In this document: positions 1 to 8,559 of the stretch, one piece after another
How the letters are laid out: every line of letters starts with the position of its first letter
How positions within the stretch are numbered: the stretch's first letter is position 1
NCBI RefSeq assembly: GCF_002276045.1
Contig: NZ_NQMR01000070.1
Span: forward strand, 1-45,909
Length of the DNA: 45,909 nucleotides
Direction of reading: 5' to 3'
DNA from: Pseudoalteromonas sp. NBT06-2
GTDB taxonomy: Bacteria; Pseudomonadota; Gammaproteobacteria; Enterobacterales; Alteromonadaceae
Translations under genes and position numbers: made by a program
The notes under the pieces: generated by a model
What the model saw: the letters and a program-made list of their open reading frames with translations, nothing else
Database searches by the model: none
Told to the model about the DNA's origin: nothing

Positions 1-143
1 CGATAAGCCGCAATCAAAATTTCTGAAAATCATTTTTTGTAGTACTTTCTTAAACCAAGCGGAATAATTCTGCTATACCTTTTAATGATTGGGATGGGAT
101 TAATGTTTTTTGACTCTATTTATTCATTCTTATGAACACATAT

Positions 144-183
144 AGTTATGACGACTTATAAAAAAGCCGTCATAACTTCTTTT
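144..183 (+). terminator. Intrinsic terminator hairpin, rightward-reading
   Basis: Perfect 10-bp stem (144-153 AGTTATGACG with 168-177 CGTCATAACT) followed by TCTTTTTT on the plus strand. The U-tract fits termination of a rightward transcript entering from the left of the window. The leftward operon ending at 184 runs into the same hairpin, but without a U-tract on its own strand. Positions 1-143 hold no gene I can support. Confidence 0.55.
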
Positions 184-522
184 TTATTCAGGTATATAGA
201 TTATTTCTCCATTATCTAATTGATAAGCCGCTCCCACGCGTTTACCTTTTCCCTGAGCACTTGTGGTAGATTCTTGTGCTTGATAACGCACAATCTTACC
301 ATTTTCTTTTGTTATTATTTGCATATCATCTTTACCAGGGTTTTTAACCATAGTGAAGCTGTCGTTAAATAGCATATCAGCAACATCAAGGTAACTTACT
401 AAAGCGACCATCAAAGCAACAGAAAATACCATTGCTACATCGAACAGGTTTCCAACACTGTTCATTGGATTTAAATCATCATTATCACCAATCAGTCGGC
501 GTCTTACTCTTTTATCTCTCAT
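184..522 (-). CDS. DUF2149 family membrane protein (HmuV-like), last gene of the Zur-type uptake operon
   Basis: 112-residue protein with a basic N-terminus, one predicted membrane helix around residues 26-44 and a soluble C-terminal part. It starts with a 4-bp overlap with the ExbB-like gene, so the two are translationally coupled. The N-terminal motif NPMNSVGNLFDVAMVF is what I associate with DUF2149, the small partner of MotA/TolQ/ExbB-like proteins in CobN-type operons such as hmuV. Size, topology and position suggest that it replaces ExbD in a proton-driven energising complex; that role is inferred. No ExbD-type protein is otherwise present nearby. The stop codon is at 184-186. Confidence 0.75.
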   Translation of the reverse strand: MRDKRVRRRLIGDNDDLNPMNSVGNLFDVAMVFSVALMVALVSYLDVADMLFNDSFTMVKNPGKDDMQIITKENGKIVRYQAQESTTSAQGKGKRVGAAYQLDNGEIIYIPE

Positions 523-1106
523 TGCTTTGACGCCTTAAAATCCAACAAATAATCGAGCAATGCTAATTCCTTAATTACTTGCCTTTTATTAATTTGATAT
601 AAAATAAATCCGATAGCACCAATAATTAAACCAATAACCGTTGTGGTGAAAGCGATTTGCATTTGTGATGCCAGTTGTTCAATATTTCCCTCTGCAAGTC
701 CCTGTAAAGCAGGGCCCATAGGAATTAACGTGCCCATCAAACCAGTGATCGGTCCTAATTTTGCCAAATTGCTATACCGACACATCATCTTGTCGCTTTT
801 AGTTTCAAATTGAGTGATTAAGTAACTACCATAAGCAATATCCGTTAAATCTAATAACGCTTTCACACTGTTTATGCACTGAAGTTGTAAGCAGCTAGGC
901 GAAAAAGGAAAATCTGTCGAATTTACATTCATATTAGTACGCAATTTATCTGTTAAATGATCTATCGTACTATGATGATTTTTTTCGACTAAAATCTGAC
1001 GGCCTAGCGCCATCACACTTTGTATAAACATGAATAATAAAAAGGCAATACAAGGGATAAGTAAACCCGATGTAAGCCAATATAATGAGTCTTGCAATAA
1101 ATTCAT
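519..1106 (-). CDS. MotA/TolQ/ExbB proton channel family protein (HmuU-like)
   Basis: 195 residues with three predicted membrane helices (about 12-34, 116-134 and 151-171). The stretch GPITGLMGTLIPMGPAL (from residue 118) and the following QIAFTTTVIGL are the signature of the MotA/TolQ/ExbB channel fold. These proteins conduct protons to energise work in the envelope; here the clients are presumably the TonB-dependent receptor or the CobN-like protein of the same operon. The start is followed upstream by a 117-bp gap to the 207-residue membrane protein, with no promoter or terminator that I can recognise. It overlaps the DUF2149 gene by 4 bp. Confidence 0.85.
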   Translation of the reverse strand: MNLLQDSLYWLTSGLLIPCIAFLLFMFIQSVMALGRQILVEKNHHSTIDHLTDKLRTNMNVNSTDFPFSPSCLQLQCINSVKALLDLTDIAYGSYLITQFETKSDKMMCRYSNLAKLGPITGLMGTLIPMGPALQGLAEGNIEQLASQMQIAFTTTVIGLIIGAIGFILYQINKRQVIKELALLDYLLDFKASKQ

Positions 1107-1223
1107 TGTTGTTCCTAAGTAAATTATTTAAATTTCCAAAACATCTTTTCAATGTCACCTAAAATGAGTCAACGTTAGCTAAAACGCAATAATGATATGT
1201 TGCCCATTTAATCGATGATGTGC

Positions 1224-1847
1224 TTATACACGCTTTCGTTGATTGTATAAGTTATAAAGATATGTCAATGAGTACCCTACACATAACAATACCAATACAG
1301 TGATTGAACAATACACCAGTGCACGATAGTCAGGGGTGATCTCTAGTTGACGTGTCAGTGGCCATTTTGATGTTTGTAGCCATATTATGGCCACCGCGCT
1401 AAGTATTAATACCTTATCTAAAAACTCATATTTTAAGGACACTGTCGTTGTTAGTAATACAACACCTGAAACAACTAAACCAAAAACAAAGCCCTGAACT
1501 GTAAACGATAAACTGAACCATCCCATTTGGTAAAACAGCATTTGACCGTAGATAATCGCCCCTATCACACTCAACAGAGGCAGCTTGTAGTTCTTATTTA
1601 AAAAACAAGTGAGTAAGGTTTCCAGTAACACAATTACACACACTAACTCTAGTTCTGAGTATATTTTTTGCTGTAAAACAGTCACACTTTGCATCACCAA
1701 ATATTCACTTAAAATAGTGCATAGTAAAGGGGGAAACACGATGATCAATCCAATAATCCAAGCATTAAAAGTGTCTTTCAATTGATAACCCTGTAACACA
1801 ATGGCGAGCAGAATGAGTAAGATTAACCATTTATCAAGGCTGAACAT
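1224..1847 (-). CDS. Polytopic inner-membrane protein of the CobN-like operon (HmuT-position)
   Basis: 207 residues, very hydrophobic, with about six predicted membrane helices and a short basic C-terminus (NQRKRV). I do not recognise a catalytic motif. It overlaps the end of the CobN-like gene by 14 bp, indicating tight co-translation. In hmuYRSTUV-type operons a membrane protein of unknown function occupies the same position between the CobN-like gene and the ExbB-like gene, so I call it by position. It could be a permease for the released metal or ligand, or an assembly partner of the membrane-tethered chelatase. The function is unproven. Confidence 0.65.
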   Translation of the reverse strand: MFSLDKWLILLILLAIVLQGYQLKDTFNAWIIGLIIVFPPLLCTILSEYLVMQSVTVLQQKIYSELELVCVIVLLETLLTCFLNKNYKLPLLSVIGAIIYGQMLFYQMGWFSLSFTVQGFVFGLVVSGVVLLTTTVSLKYEFLDKVLILSAVAIIWLQTSKWPLTRQLEITPDYRALVYCSITVLVLLCVGYSLTYLYNLYNQRKRV

Positions 1848-4800
1848 TTTTTCGCCCTAACAAAGATATAATCAAACCTGCAATCGAGAAAAACAATAAA
1901 ACCCACACTGTTGTACTAAGTGTATCTGCTTTTACTTGTTTATTATCTATTGCTTGTTGTGCTTTATTTTCTACTAAATCACTCACATCATTATCTCCTG
2001 ATTGAGTATTAGTATTCTGGTATACTTTTGACTTTAATGGCTGCTCTTGCAAAACCAAACCTTTACTGACATCTCTTCCAATTTGTGCGGCATCAAGTTG
2101 CTTCTGATAACTTTCAATCAGAACTGGTTGTGTTAGTTTAGATTTAATAAAATCTTGAAGTAATGGGTTACCACATGTAAATGTGCCACAGCCAGCTTGA
2201 TGCTCCTGCACTAATCTCGCATGTAAATCAGCTAAAGATTTAAGCTGTTTCTCGCTGGCCTGCCAAAGCCCTTTGCGCGCAGTTTCTAACATTACACCAC
2301 TCATTTCCTGTAATGCAAAAGGGTTTTCTCGTGCAAAGAACTGTTTCAAATTCATGTTATTAATATCCTCAACATAAACTTGATATAGCTTATCCCAAAC
2401 GACATCGTCAATGGCATCTGGTTTCATTACATTCCACCCAAAAGTATTGCGAAAAGTTTCAGCAAAATGCTCTGCGCTACTTGCTTCACCATTTATCATT
2501 GCTTTAATATATTTAGGGTTAAGCAAGGTTGTGCGCATCTCAGTCCAAAGCGCTTGGTTTAGCGTTTGTAAATTTGTATTATTGGGGTTTCTGAAATCAT
2601 TAAAGTAGGCTTTTGGATCATTACCTGTCACTTCACGCACAGCTAAGTTAAGCCCTCCCATAAACTCATAAACATGATCTAAACTTAACATTCCCCAAGT
2701 ATTACTGCTTCGAGGCTGTATCACAATTTCAGTATTTTGCAGCGCAGCTTCAAAAAGATGTGGAACAAACTCCCCCCAACTTTTATCATCTGCATAAACT
2801 GCTCCCATATTATTAATGTATTGTTTTGCAATTTGGCTGTCAGTTTCCCAACTTGCACCTTGTTCAACATGACTCATAATGCCTGTGCCATATGCACCAT
2901 TAGCACCTCCAAAACTCCGTCTATAGGCATTATTTCGCGCCACTAAAGGCGCAATACCTTTATCGAGCAAATATTGCTCAGCATCAACAACGCCATTAGC
3001 AACAAAATTTGGATAAACATCATCATTTGCTTTAGCTGCCATTACTACAGCTTGTTCTATCAGAGCCAATCGAGAAGCGGCCAAATCTCTTAACTGCCCA
3101 GCCGATTGAACCACAATATCTATACGTGGCCGACCTAATGTTTTGCTATCTATCAAACGTAAAGTGGTAACTCGACCAAAGGGATCTCTTACAGGTTCAA
3201 CCCCCAATAAATATAATATTTCTGCGATTGTGGCGCCATGGGAGTGAATAAATTCACTTGGCCATAAGGTAAAGCTCACCTTTTTAGGATAGCTTCCCGT
3301 TTCTTCCTGATGTGTATTCAGTAACATTTGTGCAAGTTTTTTCCCCACACTCCAAGCCGCGATACTCGGCGTTTTTTCGGCATCAATTGAAAACATATTT
3401 CTGCCAGTAGGCAATGCGGCAGGATTTACAATTGGATCTCCACCTGAGCTAGGTAAAATATAACCGCCATTAAATGCATTATTAAACGCATCCATTTCAT
3501 TTTGAGCTCCTTGTAATAAATGAAGGCGATATTGGTTTACATTTGCTAAAGTTTGTTCAAACAATTGCTTCGTTTGCTCAAGTTGTTGCTGTACTTTTAG
3601 ATCAACAGGCCCCACATTCATTTTTGCATCAGATAAACGATTGTCTTTAATGATTTCATTAACCATTTTTTGGCTATTACCACCGTTTAATACCTGTTCG
3701 ATCCAATTTTTAGCTCTTTGTCTAAGCGCTTTATCATCTATTTTCTTTAGTTGATAATGTAGTGCCATTTCGGTATATTTTTTAGCCAATGTATCTATTA
3801 CTATAAGCATTGCTGTTTGTTTTGCTTGATTTTGGGTAAATGGTTTTCCTAAGGTATATAGCCCCTCGGTAATTTTACTTTGTGCAATTGTTTCTAACCA
3901 TTTAATAACCGGCTCAAGAACCTGTTGTTGCCATAAATCTTGTTGCAAAGATAGTTGCTGTATTGTCAATTGCAGGTCTTGATTTAGCTCTAAAGACATA
4001 ATTAAATTATTTATTTGTTTTGCCAACGCTTGCTTTACGGCACCACTGGTTAATTGATATTCATTTATACTATCTGCTAAGGTTTTAAGTTCACTGTAAA
4101 GACCTGACTCTTGAAATGGTGGTGTTAAATGAGACAGAACAGTTGCATAAGTACGCCGTTTAGCAATGATTGCTTCACCTACATTACTCATTGTGTACAC
4201 ATAAAAATGCGGCGTATCACCTATTAGCGCATCTGCCCAATCGAACGATGATAGTGCAACTTGTTTACCACGGGTAAACTCTAAACTGCCGTGCGTTCCA
4301 TAATGCACAATTGCATCAGCTTTAAATATCTCTTTGATCCACATATAGGGTGCAACATAACTATGTGGAGGGGCCTCATCTGTACCATGAACGAGTTTAA
4401 AGCTATCTTCACCTAACCCTGGCAGGGGTTGTGGTAATAATACAATGTTGCCATATTGTAGACGCGCAACACCTAAAAAAGGCTTGCCTGATTGGTGAGT
4501 TACCATAAAGTTACCTGGTGGTTTGCCAAACTTTTCACTTATTTGTTCACACATCCCTTTTGATAACTGCGTATAACACCATTTACTATAGGTAGCTACA
4601 TCAATTAAAGCGGGATCTGCTTGCTCAAAGAATTGACTTAATAAACCTTTAGCATACGGTGCCATAACAGCACCTTGTCGATTTATGTCTTTTTTAAATT
4701 GTTGGTAATCATCTGGTAAAGAGCCTAAATCATATCCTTCATTTTTTAATTGATGCAGTGTATTAAATAAAGAAGGAACAACCTCCATATTGCCAGCAAC

Positions 4801-5940
4801 CAAAGCATTTTTACCTGGGCCTTTAAAATACACTATCGCCAGCTTTTTTTTACTTTTTTGCGCATCTTTTAAAATAAACCATTGTTCAATCATATCAATG
4901 AAAGAATTTAAACGTTTTGGGATTGCTTTAAATATTTGTAAGTTCTGTTTGTCAGTAAACTGGGCATTAATAACATAGGGTACAACAGCACCATCTATTT
5001 CTGGCATAACGATATTCATAGTTAACATGCCACCACGATAACCTTGTGGATTATTTCGCCACGTTTTATGATTTTCAAACACAGACAAAGGAGCAAAAAG
5101 TGGGATGTTTTGTGACCGTAACCAATCAACAGCCGAAGAACCACTGCCTAATTGCAAACGTCCATGTGGCATCATTATCACAGCATCAGGCTTAATATCT
5201 TTTAACATATTCAGTCTGCGTTTTCGACTAGCCACTGGATAAACACGCATTCCCGCTTTTTCTAATTGATTAATTAATGCATCTAGATGATCTCGATTTG
5301 CATTAAAAGGCCCTGGCACACTGGTTAACAATGCGATTTTTTTACCATTAGGATTATATTGCGGTAGAGTTTGATAATACGTTTGATAATCTGCAACTTC
5401 TGTAAATTTTTTACTTTCATCTAGGTGGAACAAAACATCCCTATCAATCTTTTGAACTGGTTCTGCTGGTTCAACTCCAAAAGACTTATCATCTAAAATG
5501 GTACGGCTATAACGCAATAATTGTTTATAGTTAAAACTACCACCAAAACCTAAGTAAGCTGTTATTTTTGAGTAGTTTTCTTCATTTAAATTTGTAATAT
5601 CCATTTTTGGATTATTAACTGCTTGAACGACTATTTTCACGCCAGCCTCTGAAGCATTTTTAAATGCTTCAATTTGGTGCTGATTTAATGATAAACCACG
5701 ACCAAAAAGGTAAATCACATCATAATTTTGATATTCATCTACTGCTGATTTTTCAATTTTATCAATTTTAATCCAATCGTTTTCATTCGCTTTAATCATT
5801 CTTGCTATTTGAAAATCTCGGTAATTTATTAAGCCCACTTTCGTAGGAGATATAAATTCTTGATATATATAGGTAGCCACGAGAGCAAATAATATGGCTA
5901 CTAATATAGCCCTTATATTGTTAATCATCTGTTTAAACAT
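1834..5940 (-). CDS. CobN-like (HmuS-type) chelatase-family protein, membrane anchored
   Basis: 1368 residues, in the size range of CobN/BchH large chelatase subunits. Residues about 10-27 form an N-terminal signal anchor and residues about 1340-1360 a C-terminal membrane helix (TTVWVLLFFSIAGLIISLL), so the large domain probably faces the periplasm. CobN-family landmarks include AIVHYGTHGSLEFTRGKQVA, FTLWPSEFIHSHGATIAEIL and RRSFGGANGAYGTG. A Cys pair (GCGTFTCGNP) lies near the C-terminus. No CobS/CobT or BchI/BchD ATPase partner is nearby, which argues against B12 cobaltochelatase work. In Bacteroidetes, HmuS relatives are linked to haem metal removal; in P. aeruginosa the homologous PA1923 sits in a zinc-responsive operon. 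Start chosen from AGGA 7-8 bases upstream of ATG. Confidence 0.85.
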   Translation of the reverse strand: MFKQMINNIRAILVAILFALVATYIYQEFISPTKVGLINYRDFQIARMIKANENDWIKIDKIEKSAVDEYQNYDVIYLFGRGLSLNQHQIEAFKNASEAGVKIVVQAVNNPKMDITNLNEENYSKITAYLGFGGSFNYKQLLRYSRTILDDKSFGVEPAEPVQKIDRDVLFHLDESKKFTEVADYQTYYQTLPQYNPNGKKIALLTSVPGPFNANRDHLDALINQLEKAGMRVYPVASRKRRLNMLKDIKPDAVIMMPHGRLQLGSGSSAVDWLRSQNIPLFAPLSVFENHKTWRNNPQGYRGGMLTMNIVMPEIDGAVVPYVINAQFTDKQNLQIFKAIPKRLNSFIDMIEQWFILKDAQKSKKKLAIVYFKGPGKNALVAGNMEVVPSLFNTLHQLKNEGYDLGSLPDDYQQFKKDINRQGAVMAPYAKGLLSQFFEQADPALIDVATYSKWCYTQLSKGMCEQISEKFGKPPGNFMVTHQSGKPFLGVARLQYGNIVLLPQPLPGLGEDSFKLVHGTDEAPPHSYVAPYMWIKEIFKADAIVHYGTHGSLEFTRGKQVALSSFDWADALIGDTPHFYVYTMSNVGEAIIAKRRTYATVLSHLTPPFQESGLYSELKTLADSINEYQLTSGAVKQALAKQINNLIMSLELNQDLQLTIQQLSLQQDLWQQQVLEPVIKWLETIAQSKITEGLYTLGKPFTQNQAKQTAMLIVIDTLAKKYTEMALHYQLKKIDDKALRQRAKNWIEQVLNGGNSQKMVNEIIKDNRLSDAKMNVGPVDLKVQQQLEQTKQLFEQTLANVNQYRLHLLQGAQNEMDAFNNAFNGGYILPSSGGDPIVNPAALPTGRNMFSIDAEKTPSIAAWSVGKKLAQMLLNTHQEETGSYPKKVSFTLWPSEFIHSHGATIAEILYLLGVEPVRDPFGRVTTLRLIDSKTLGRPRIDIVVQSAGQLRDLAASRLALIEQAVVMAAKANDDVYPNFVANGVVDAEQYLLDKGIAPLVARNNAYRRSFGGANGAYGTGIMSHVEQGASWETDSQIAKQYINNMGAVYADDKSWGEFVPHLFEAALQNTEIVIQPRSSNTWGMLSLDHVYEFMGGLNLAVREVTGNDPKAYFNDFRNPNNTNLQTLNQALWTEMRTTLLNPKYIKAMINGEASSAEHFAETFRNTFGWNVMKPDAIDDVVWDKLYQVYVEDINNMNLKQFFARENPFALQEMSGVMLETARKGLWQASEKQLKSLADLHARLVQEHQAGCGTFTCGNPLLQDFIKSKLTQPVLIESYQKQLDAAQIGRDVSKGLVLQEQPLKSKVYQNTNTQSGDNDVSDLVENKAQQAIDNKQVKADTLSTTVWVLLFFSIAGLIISLLGRKNVQP

Positions 5941-5956
5941 AAAAATTTCCTGATCA

Positions 5957-5984
5957 CAAAAAATATGGCGGCAAAGCCGCCAAA
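5957..5984 (-). terminator. Attenuator-like hairpin between receptor and CobN-like gene
   Basis: Perfect GGCGGC-AAA-GCCGCC hairpin (5967-5981). In the direction of transcription (minus) it is followed by ATATTTTTTG, the layout of an intrinsic terminator. It lies just after the receptor stop codon and before the CobN-like ribosome site. It probably lowers expression of the downstream genes relative to the abundant outer-membrane receptor, or protects the receptor mRNA 3' end. Confidence 0.65.
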
Positions 5985-5990
5985 GTTAAA

Positions 5991-8240
5991 CTAAAAGCTA
6001 TAATTTGCATTCAGTGATAAATTTCTACCAGATGCCACTGTTGCATCTAGGTTTCCTGTAGCATCTCTTCCTTTGTTATGTGACTCCCAATATTTTTTAT
6101 CAAATGCATTATAAATACCCAAAGATAATGACATTTCGTTATTTGGTGTGTAGCGAATAGCAAGATCTTGTACCGCATAACCTGCAGGCTCAAATGCAGG
6201 TAAAGGACGGCCATGGCGTTTTAATGACTCTGCACCATCAGCCTTACTGATACCACGAATATGCCAATCAAACTGCCATTGCGCATTAGGTCTTAATGCA
6301 AAGCCGATTACTGCACTATTAGGCGAAACACTATTTAGACCTGAGTCATCTAATTTATTTTCACCATCAATTATGCTAATAGCTGCTTTAAGATCACCGC
6401 TCCAGCCTTGAGGTAAATACTGATCGATTATCAAACTTCCTGTTAACTCAAGCCCTTTAATATTAACTTCGCTTACATTTTTGTATTGTATTTGTCTAAT
6501 CGCCGTTCTACCTGTAAATACAGGGAGTAATTCTCGATAACCAATTGTTTTGCTGTCAATAAAATCATCATATTGATTGTCATAAGCTGATATTTCTATA
6601 CTGCCAACTTGATTATTCCAGCGAACACCTAATTCTATTCCGCGACTCTCTTCAGATGATAAATCATTATTTGGTACTATTTCATGGGGTACACCTGGTA
6701 CAGGTATCAAGATAGATTTACTTTTGTATTGCTGGGCGATTGGTGGTGCTCTAAATCCAGTTGAATAATGACTAAATAATGACGTTTGCTCTGAAATATT
6801 CCAAACGACGCCTAAATGAGGTGATATTGAATCATCAGAGAAGGTTTTTGTTGTGGCATTAGCACGATTAAAGTTTTGGTAAGCTTCATCGGGATCTGGC
6901 TTATTCTCAAAATAGTCATATCGAATACCAGTGACTATTTTTATGTTATCTGTCAATTGAAAATAATCTTGGAAAAATGCGCCATATTGAGATATATCCG
7001 CATCTGGAAAAGATTTCCCTGGATAGCTATAACCATTAATAATGTTAGTTGATATACCTGAGTTTAAATCTTTTTGCTCTATATATGTTGGCCGAGAAAG
7101 CGTTTTATTTATTAGATCAATCCCCACTAAAATATGATGATTATTAATTTCTTTCTCTACAAGTAAGTTCAAACCAACTTGATCTTGTTTAAACTCTTCC
7201 CACTCAAACTCAATTGTATTTCTCGAAAAATCACTTTGTTGGCTTAGATCCGGTGCCTGAACGTGTTCTTGTTCATATTGCTCATAATTTGATTTTTGAT
7301 AGTCTATTTGCCATTGCATTTTATCTACAAAACCTAAATCAAATATCTGATGCTTAATTCCTGCACGAAAAACAGATGATTGATCGTTAGCTGTTGATAA
7401 TATAATGACAGAACCCGGTGGCCCTTTTATTGGACCTATATTGGTATTTAAGGTGTTATCAGCTTCTTGCTTAAAATAATCAGCTATTAAATCAATTACC
7501 TGATTATCACTTGGTCTATACTTCCATTTTAACAAAATACTATTTGATTCACCGTCTTTCGGATTGGTAACAAAATCACTATTGATATCTGTTTCTTGAA
7601 AATCTTGATGCTGTAATTGAACAAGTACTGAGCCACCAGCTGCTTTGCCTACTACACTTGTACCTAACCTATATCGTTCATCTTGTGAAAAGTAGCCAGC
7701 ATTAACAGACTGCCTAACAGTGCCATCACTTTGCTCTAGTAAAGATTCAGGATCTGCTGATGTCATTAATACAACTCCCCCTAATGCATTACTGCCATAT
7801 AGTGCTGATGCAGGACCTTTTAATATTTCTACTTGTTGTAAGTTAAATGGATCAAAATTACCTCGTCCTTGAGATGTACCTGCTGAACCAAAACCTTCTG
7901 GCATCACTATTCCGTCTTTAACAACTAATACGCGGTTACCGCCAATACCACGGATATTAATATTTGCATCGCCATGCCTATCACCAGATTTTTCGACTGT
8001 GATCCCTGCTTGATAACGAAGTAAGTCGCTTAATTTGTTTGGTGCAAGCTGCTCTATTTCCTTTTTATTAATAACTGAAATACTCGCAGGTATTTCATTT
8101 ATTGTTGATTGAATTCTAGAAACTGATACTTCTATCTGTTCAATATCATCTGAATATGAATTAAACGCGATTGAATATAGTAATGATGCTGATACCGCTT
8201 TTGCTAATGGATTTAATTTTAACTTTGAAAAAATGTTCAT
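5991..8240 (-). CDS. TonB-dependent outer-membrane receptor, Zur-type control
   Basis: 749 residues with a signal peptide (about 1-29). A TonB-box-like region and plug follow (ISVINKKEIEQL, DLLRYQAGITVEKSG, NIRGIGGNRVLVVKDG, VEILKGPASALYGSNALGGVV), then a 22-strand-type barrel ending in Phe (NANYSF). The motif GFRAPPIAQQY followed by VPNNDLSSEES resembles the FRAP/NPNL region of haem and related receptors. Together with the CobN-like, ExbB-like and DUF2149 genes downstream this matches the architecture of hmuR-type and PA1922-type loci. The Zur-type boxes immediately upstream point to zinc, a zinc-ligand complex or a metallated tetrapyrrole as substrate; the actual ligand cannot be read from the sequence. 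AAAGG precedes the ATG. Confidence 0.9.
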   Translation of the reverse strand: MNIFSKLKLNPLAKAVSASLLYSIAFNSYSDDIEQIEVSVSRIQSTINEIPASISVINKKEIEQLAPNKLSDLLRYQAGITVEKSGDRHGDANINIRGIGGNRVLVVKDGIVMPEGFGSAGTSQGRGNFDPFNLQQVEILKGPASALYGSNALGGVVLMTSADPESLLEQSDGTVRQSVNAGYFSQDERYRLGTSVVGKAAGGSVLVQLQHQDFQETDINSDFVTNPKDGESNSILLKWKYRPSDNQVIDLIADYFKQEADNTLNTNIGPIKGPPGSVIILSTANDQSSVFRAGIKHQIFDLGFVDKMQWQIDYQKSNYEQYEQEHVQAPDLSQQSDFSRNTIEFEWEEFKQDQVGLNLLVEKEINNHHILVGIDLINKTLSRPTYIEQKDLNSGISTNIINGYSYPGKSFPDADISQYGAFFQDYFQLTDNIKIVTGIRYDYFENKPDPDEAYQNFNRANATTKTFSDDSISPHLGVVWNISEQTSLFSHYSTGFRAPPIAQQYKSKSILIPVPGVPHEIVPNNDLSSEESRGIELGVRWNNQVGSIEISAYDNQYDDFIDSKTIGYRELLPVFTGRTAIRQIQYKNVSEVNIKGLELTGSLIIDQYLPQGWSGDLKAAISIIDGENKLDDSGLNSVSPNSAVIGFALRPNAQWQFDWHIRGISKADGAESLKRHGRPLPAFEPAGYAVQDLAIRYTPNNEMSLSLGIYNAFDKKYWESHNKGRDATGNLDATVASGRNLSLNANYSF

Positions 8241-8250
8241 ATTTGCCTTT

Positions 8251-8265
8251 TGTTATATTATAACA
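8251..8265. promoter_or_regulatory. Zur-type operator, proximal
   Basis: TGTTATATTATAACA is a perfect 7-1-7 palindrome (TGTTATA-N-TATAACA), matching the core of the gammaproteobacterial Zur box as I know it (GTTATANTATAAC). It sits 10 bases before the receptor start codon and contains a TATAAT-like hexamer read on the minus strand. Bound Zur here would block the promoter. A Fur box (GATAATGATAATCATTATC) does not fit. Confidence 0.8.
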
Positions 8266-8278
8266 TCCCGATTTGTTA

Positions 8279-8293
8279 TGTTATAATATAACA
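8279..8293. promoter_or_regulatory. Zur-type operator, distal
   Basis: TGTTATAATATAACA is the exact reverse complement of the proximal box at 8251-8265 and again a perfect 7-1-7 palindrome. The centres are 28 bp apart, slightly under three helical turns, which would allow two Zur dimers on nearly the same face. A partial extra half-site (TGTTATG at 8274-8280) abuts it. Confidence 0.78.
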
Positions 8294-8485
8294 ACAAGGA
8301 GCACAATGTCGTTTTGATTAATTTCATTAGAAACTAATTCCCTATTAATGACGATATTAAAAATATTTTTATCATAGGGATCATTTAATTGGATGTGCAG
8401 CAAAACAAGCAGTTGCTTCTCTTGAGAGTGCGTTTGGTAATGGAAAATTTACTTAACTATGTTTCATAATGATAAAATTTAATTC

Positions 8486-8518
8486 AAAAAAAACCTCACT
8501 ATAATTAAAAGTGAGGCT
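8486..8518 (-). terminator. Intrinsic terminator of the RND pump operon
   Basis: On the minus strand CCTCACT (8510-8516) pairs with AGTGAGG (8494-8500) across a 9-base loop and is followed by eight T residues (8486-8493 on the plus strand as A). It lies about 45 bases after the stop of the RND permease gene, so it terminates that operon. Confidence 0.85.
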
Positions 8519-8559
8519 TTGTATTCAAATGAATACGATCTTTAACAGTCAGAAAAATC

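Noticed and set aside
2411..4978. Several 60-70 codon plus-strand frames inside the CobN-like gene
   Set aside because: Shadows of the long minus-strand gene, with low-complexity translations and no ribosome sites.
1834..5940. B12 cobaltochelatase CobN for cobalamin synthesis
   Set aside because: No CobS/CobT or cobalamin genes, predicted periplasmic location, and Zur-type boxes upstream argue for a different role.
8251..8293. Fur box for iron control
   Set aside because: The palindromes fit TGTTATANTATAACA exactly and do not fit the Fur GATAATGATAATCATTATC pattern.
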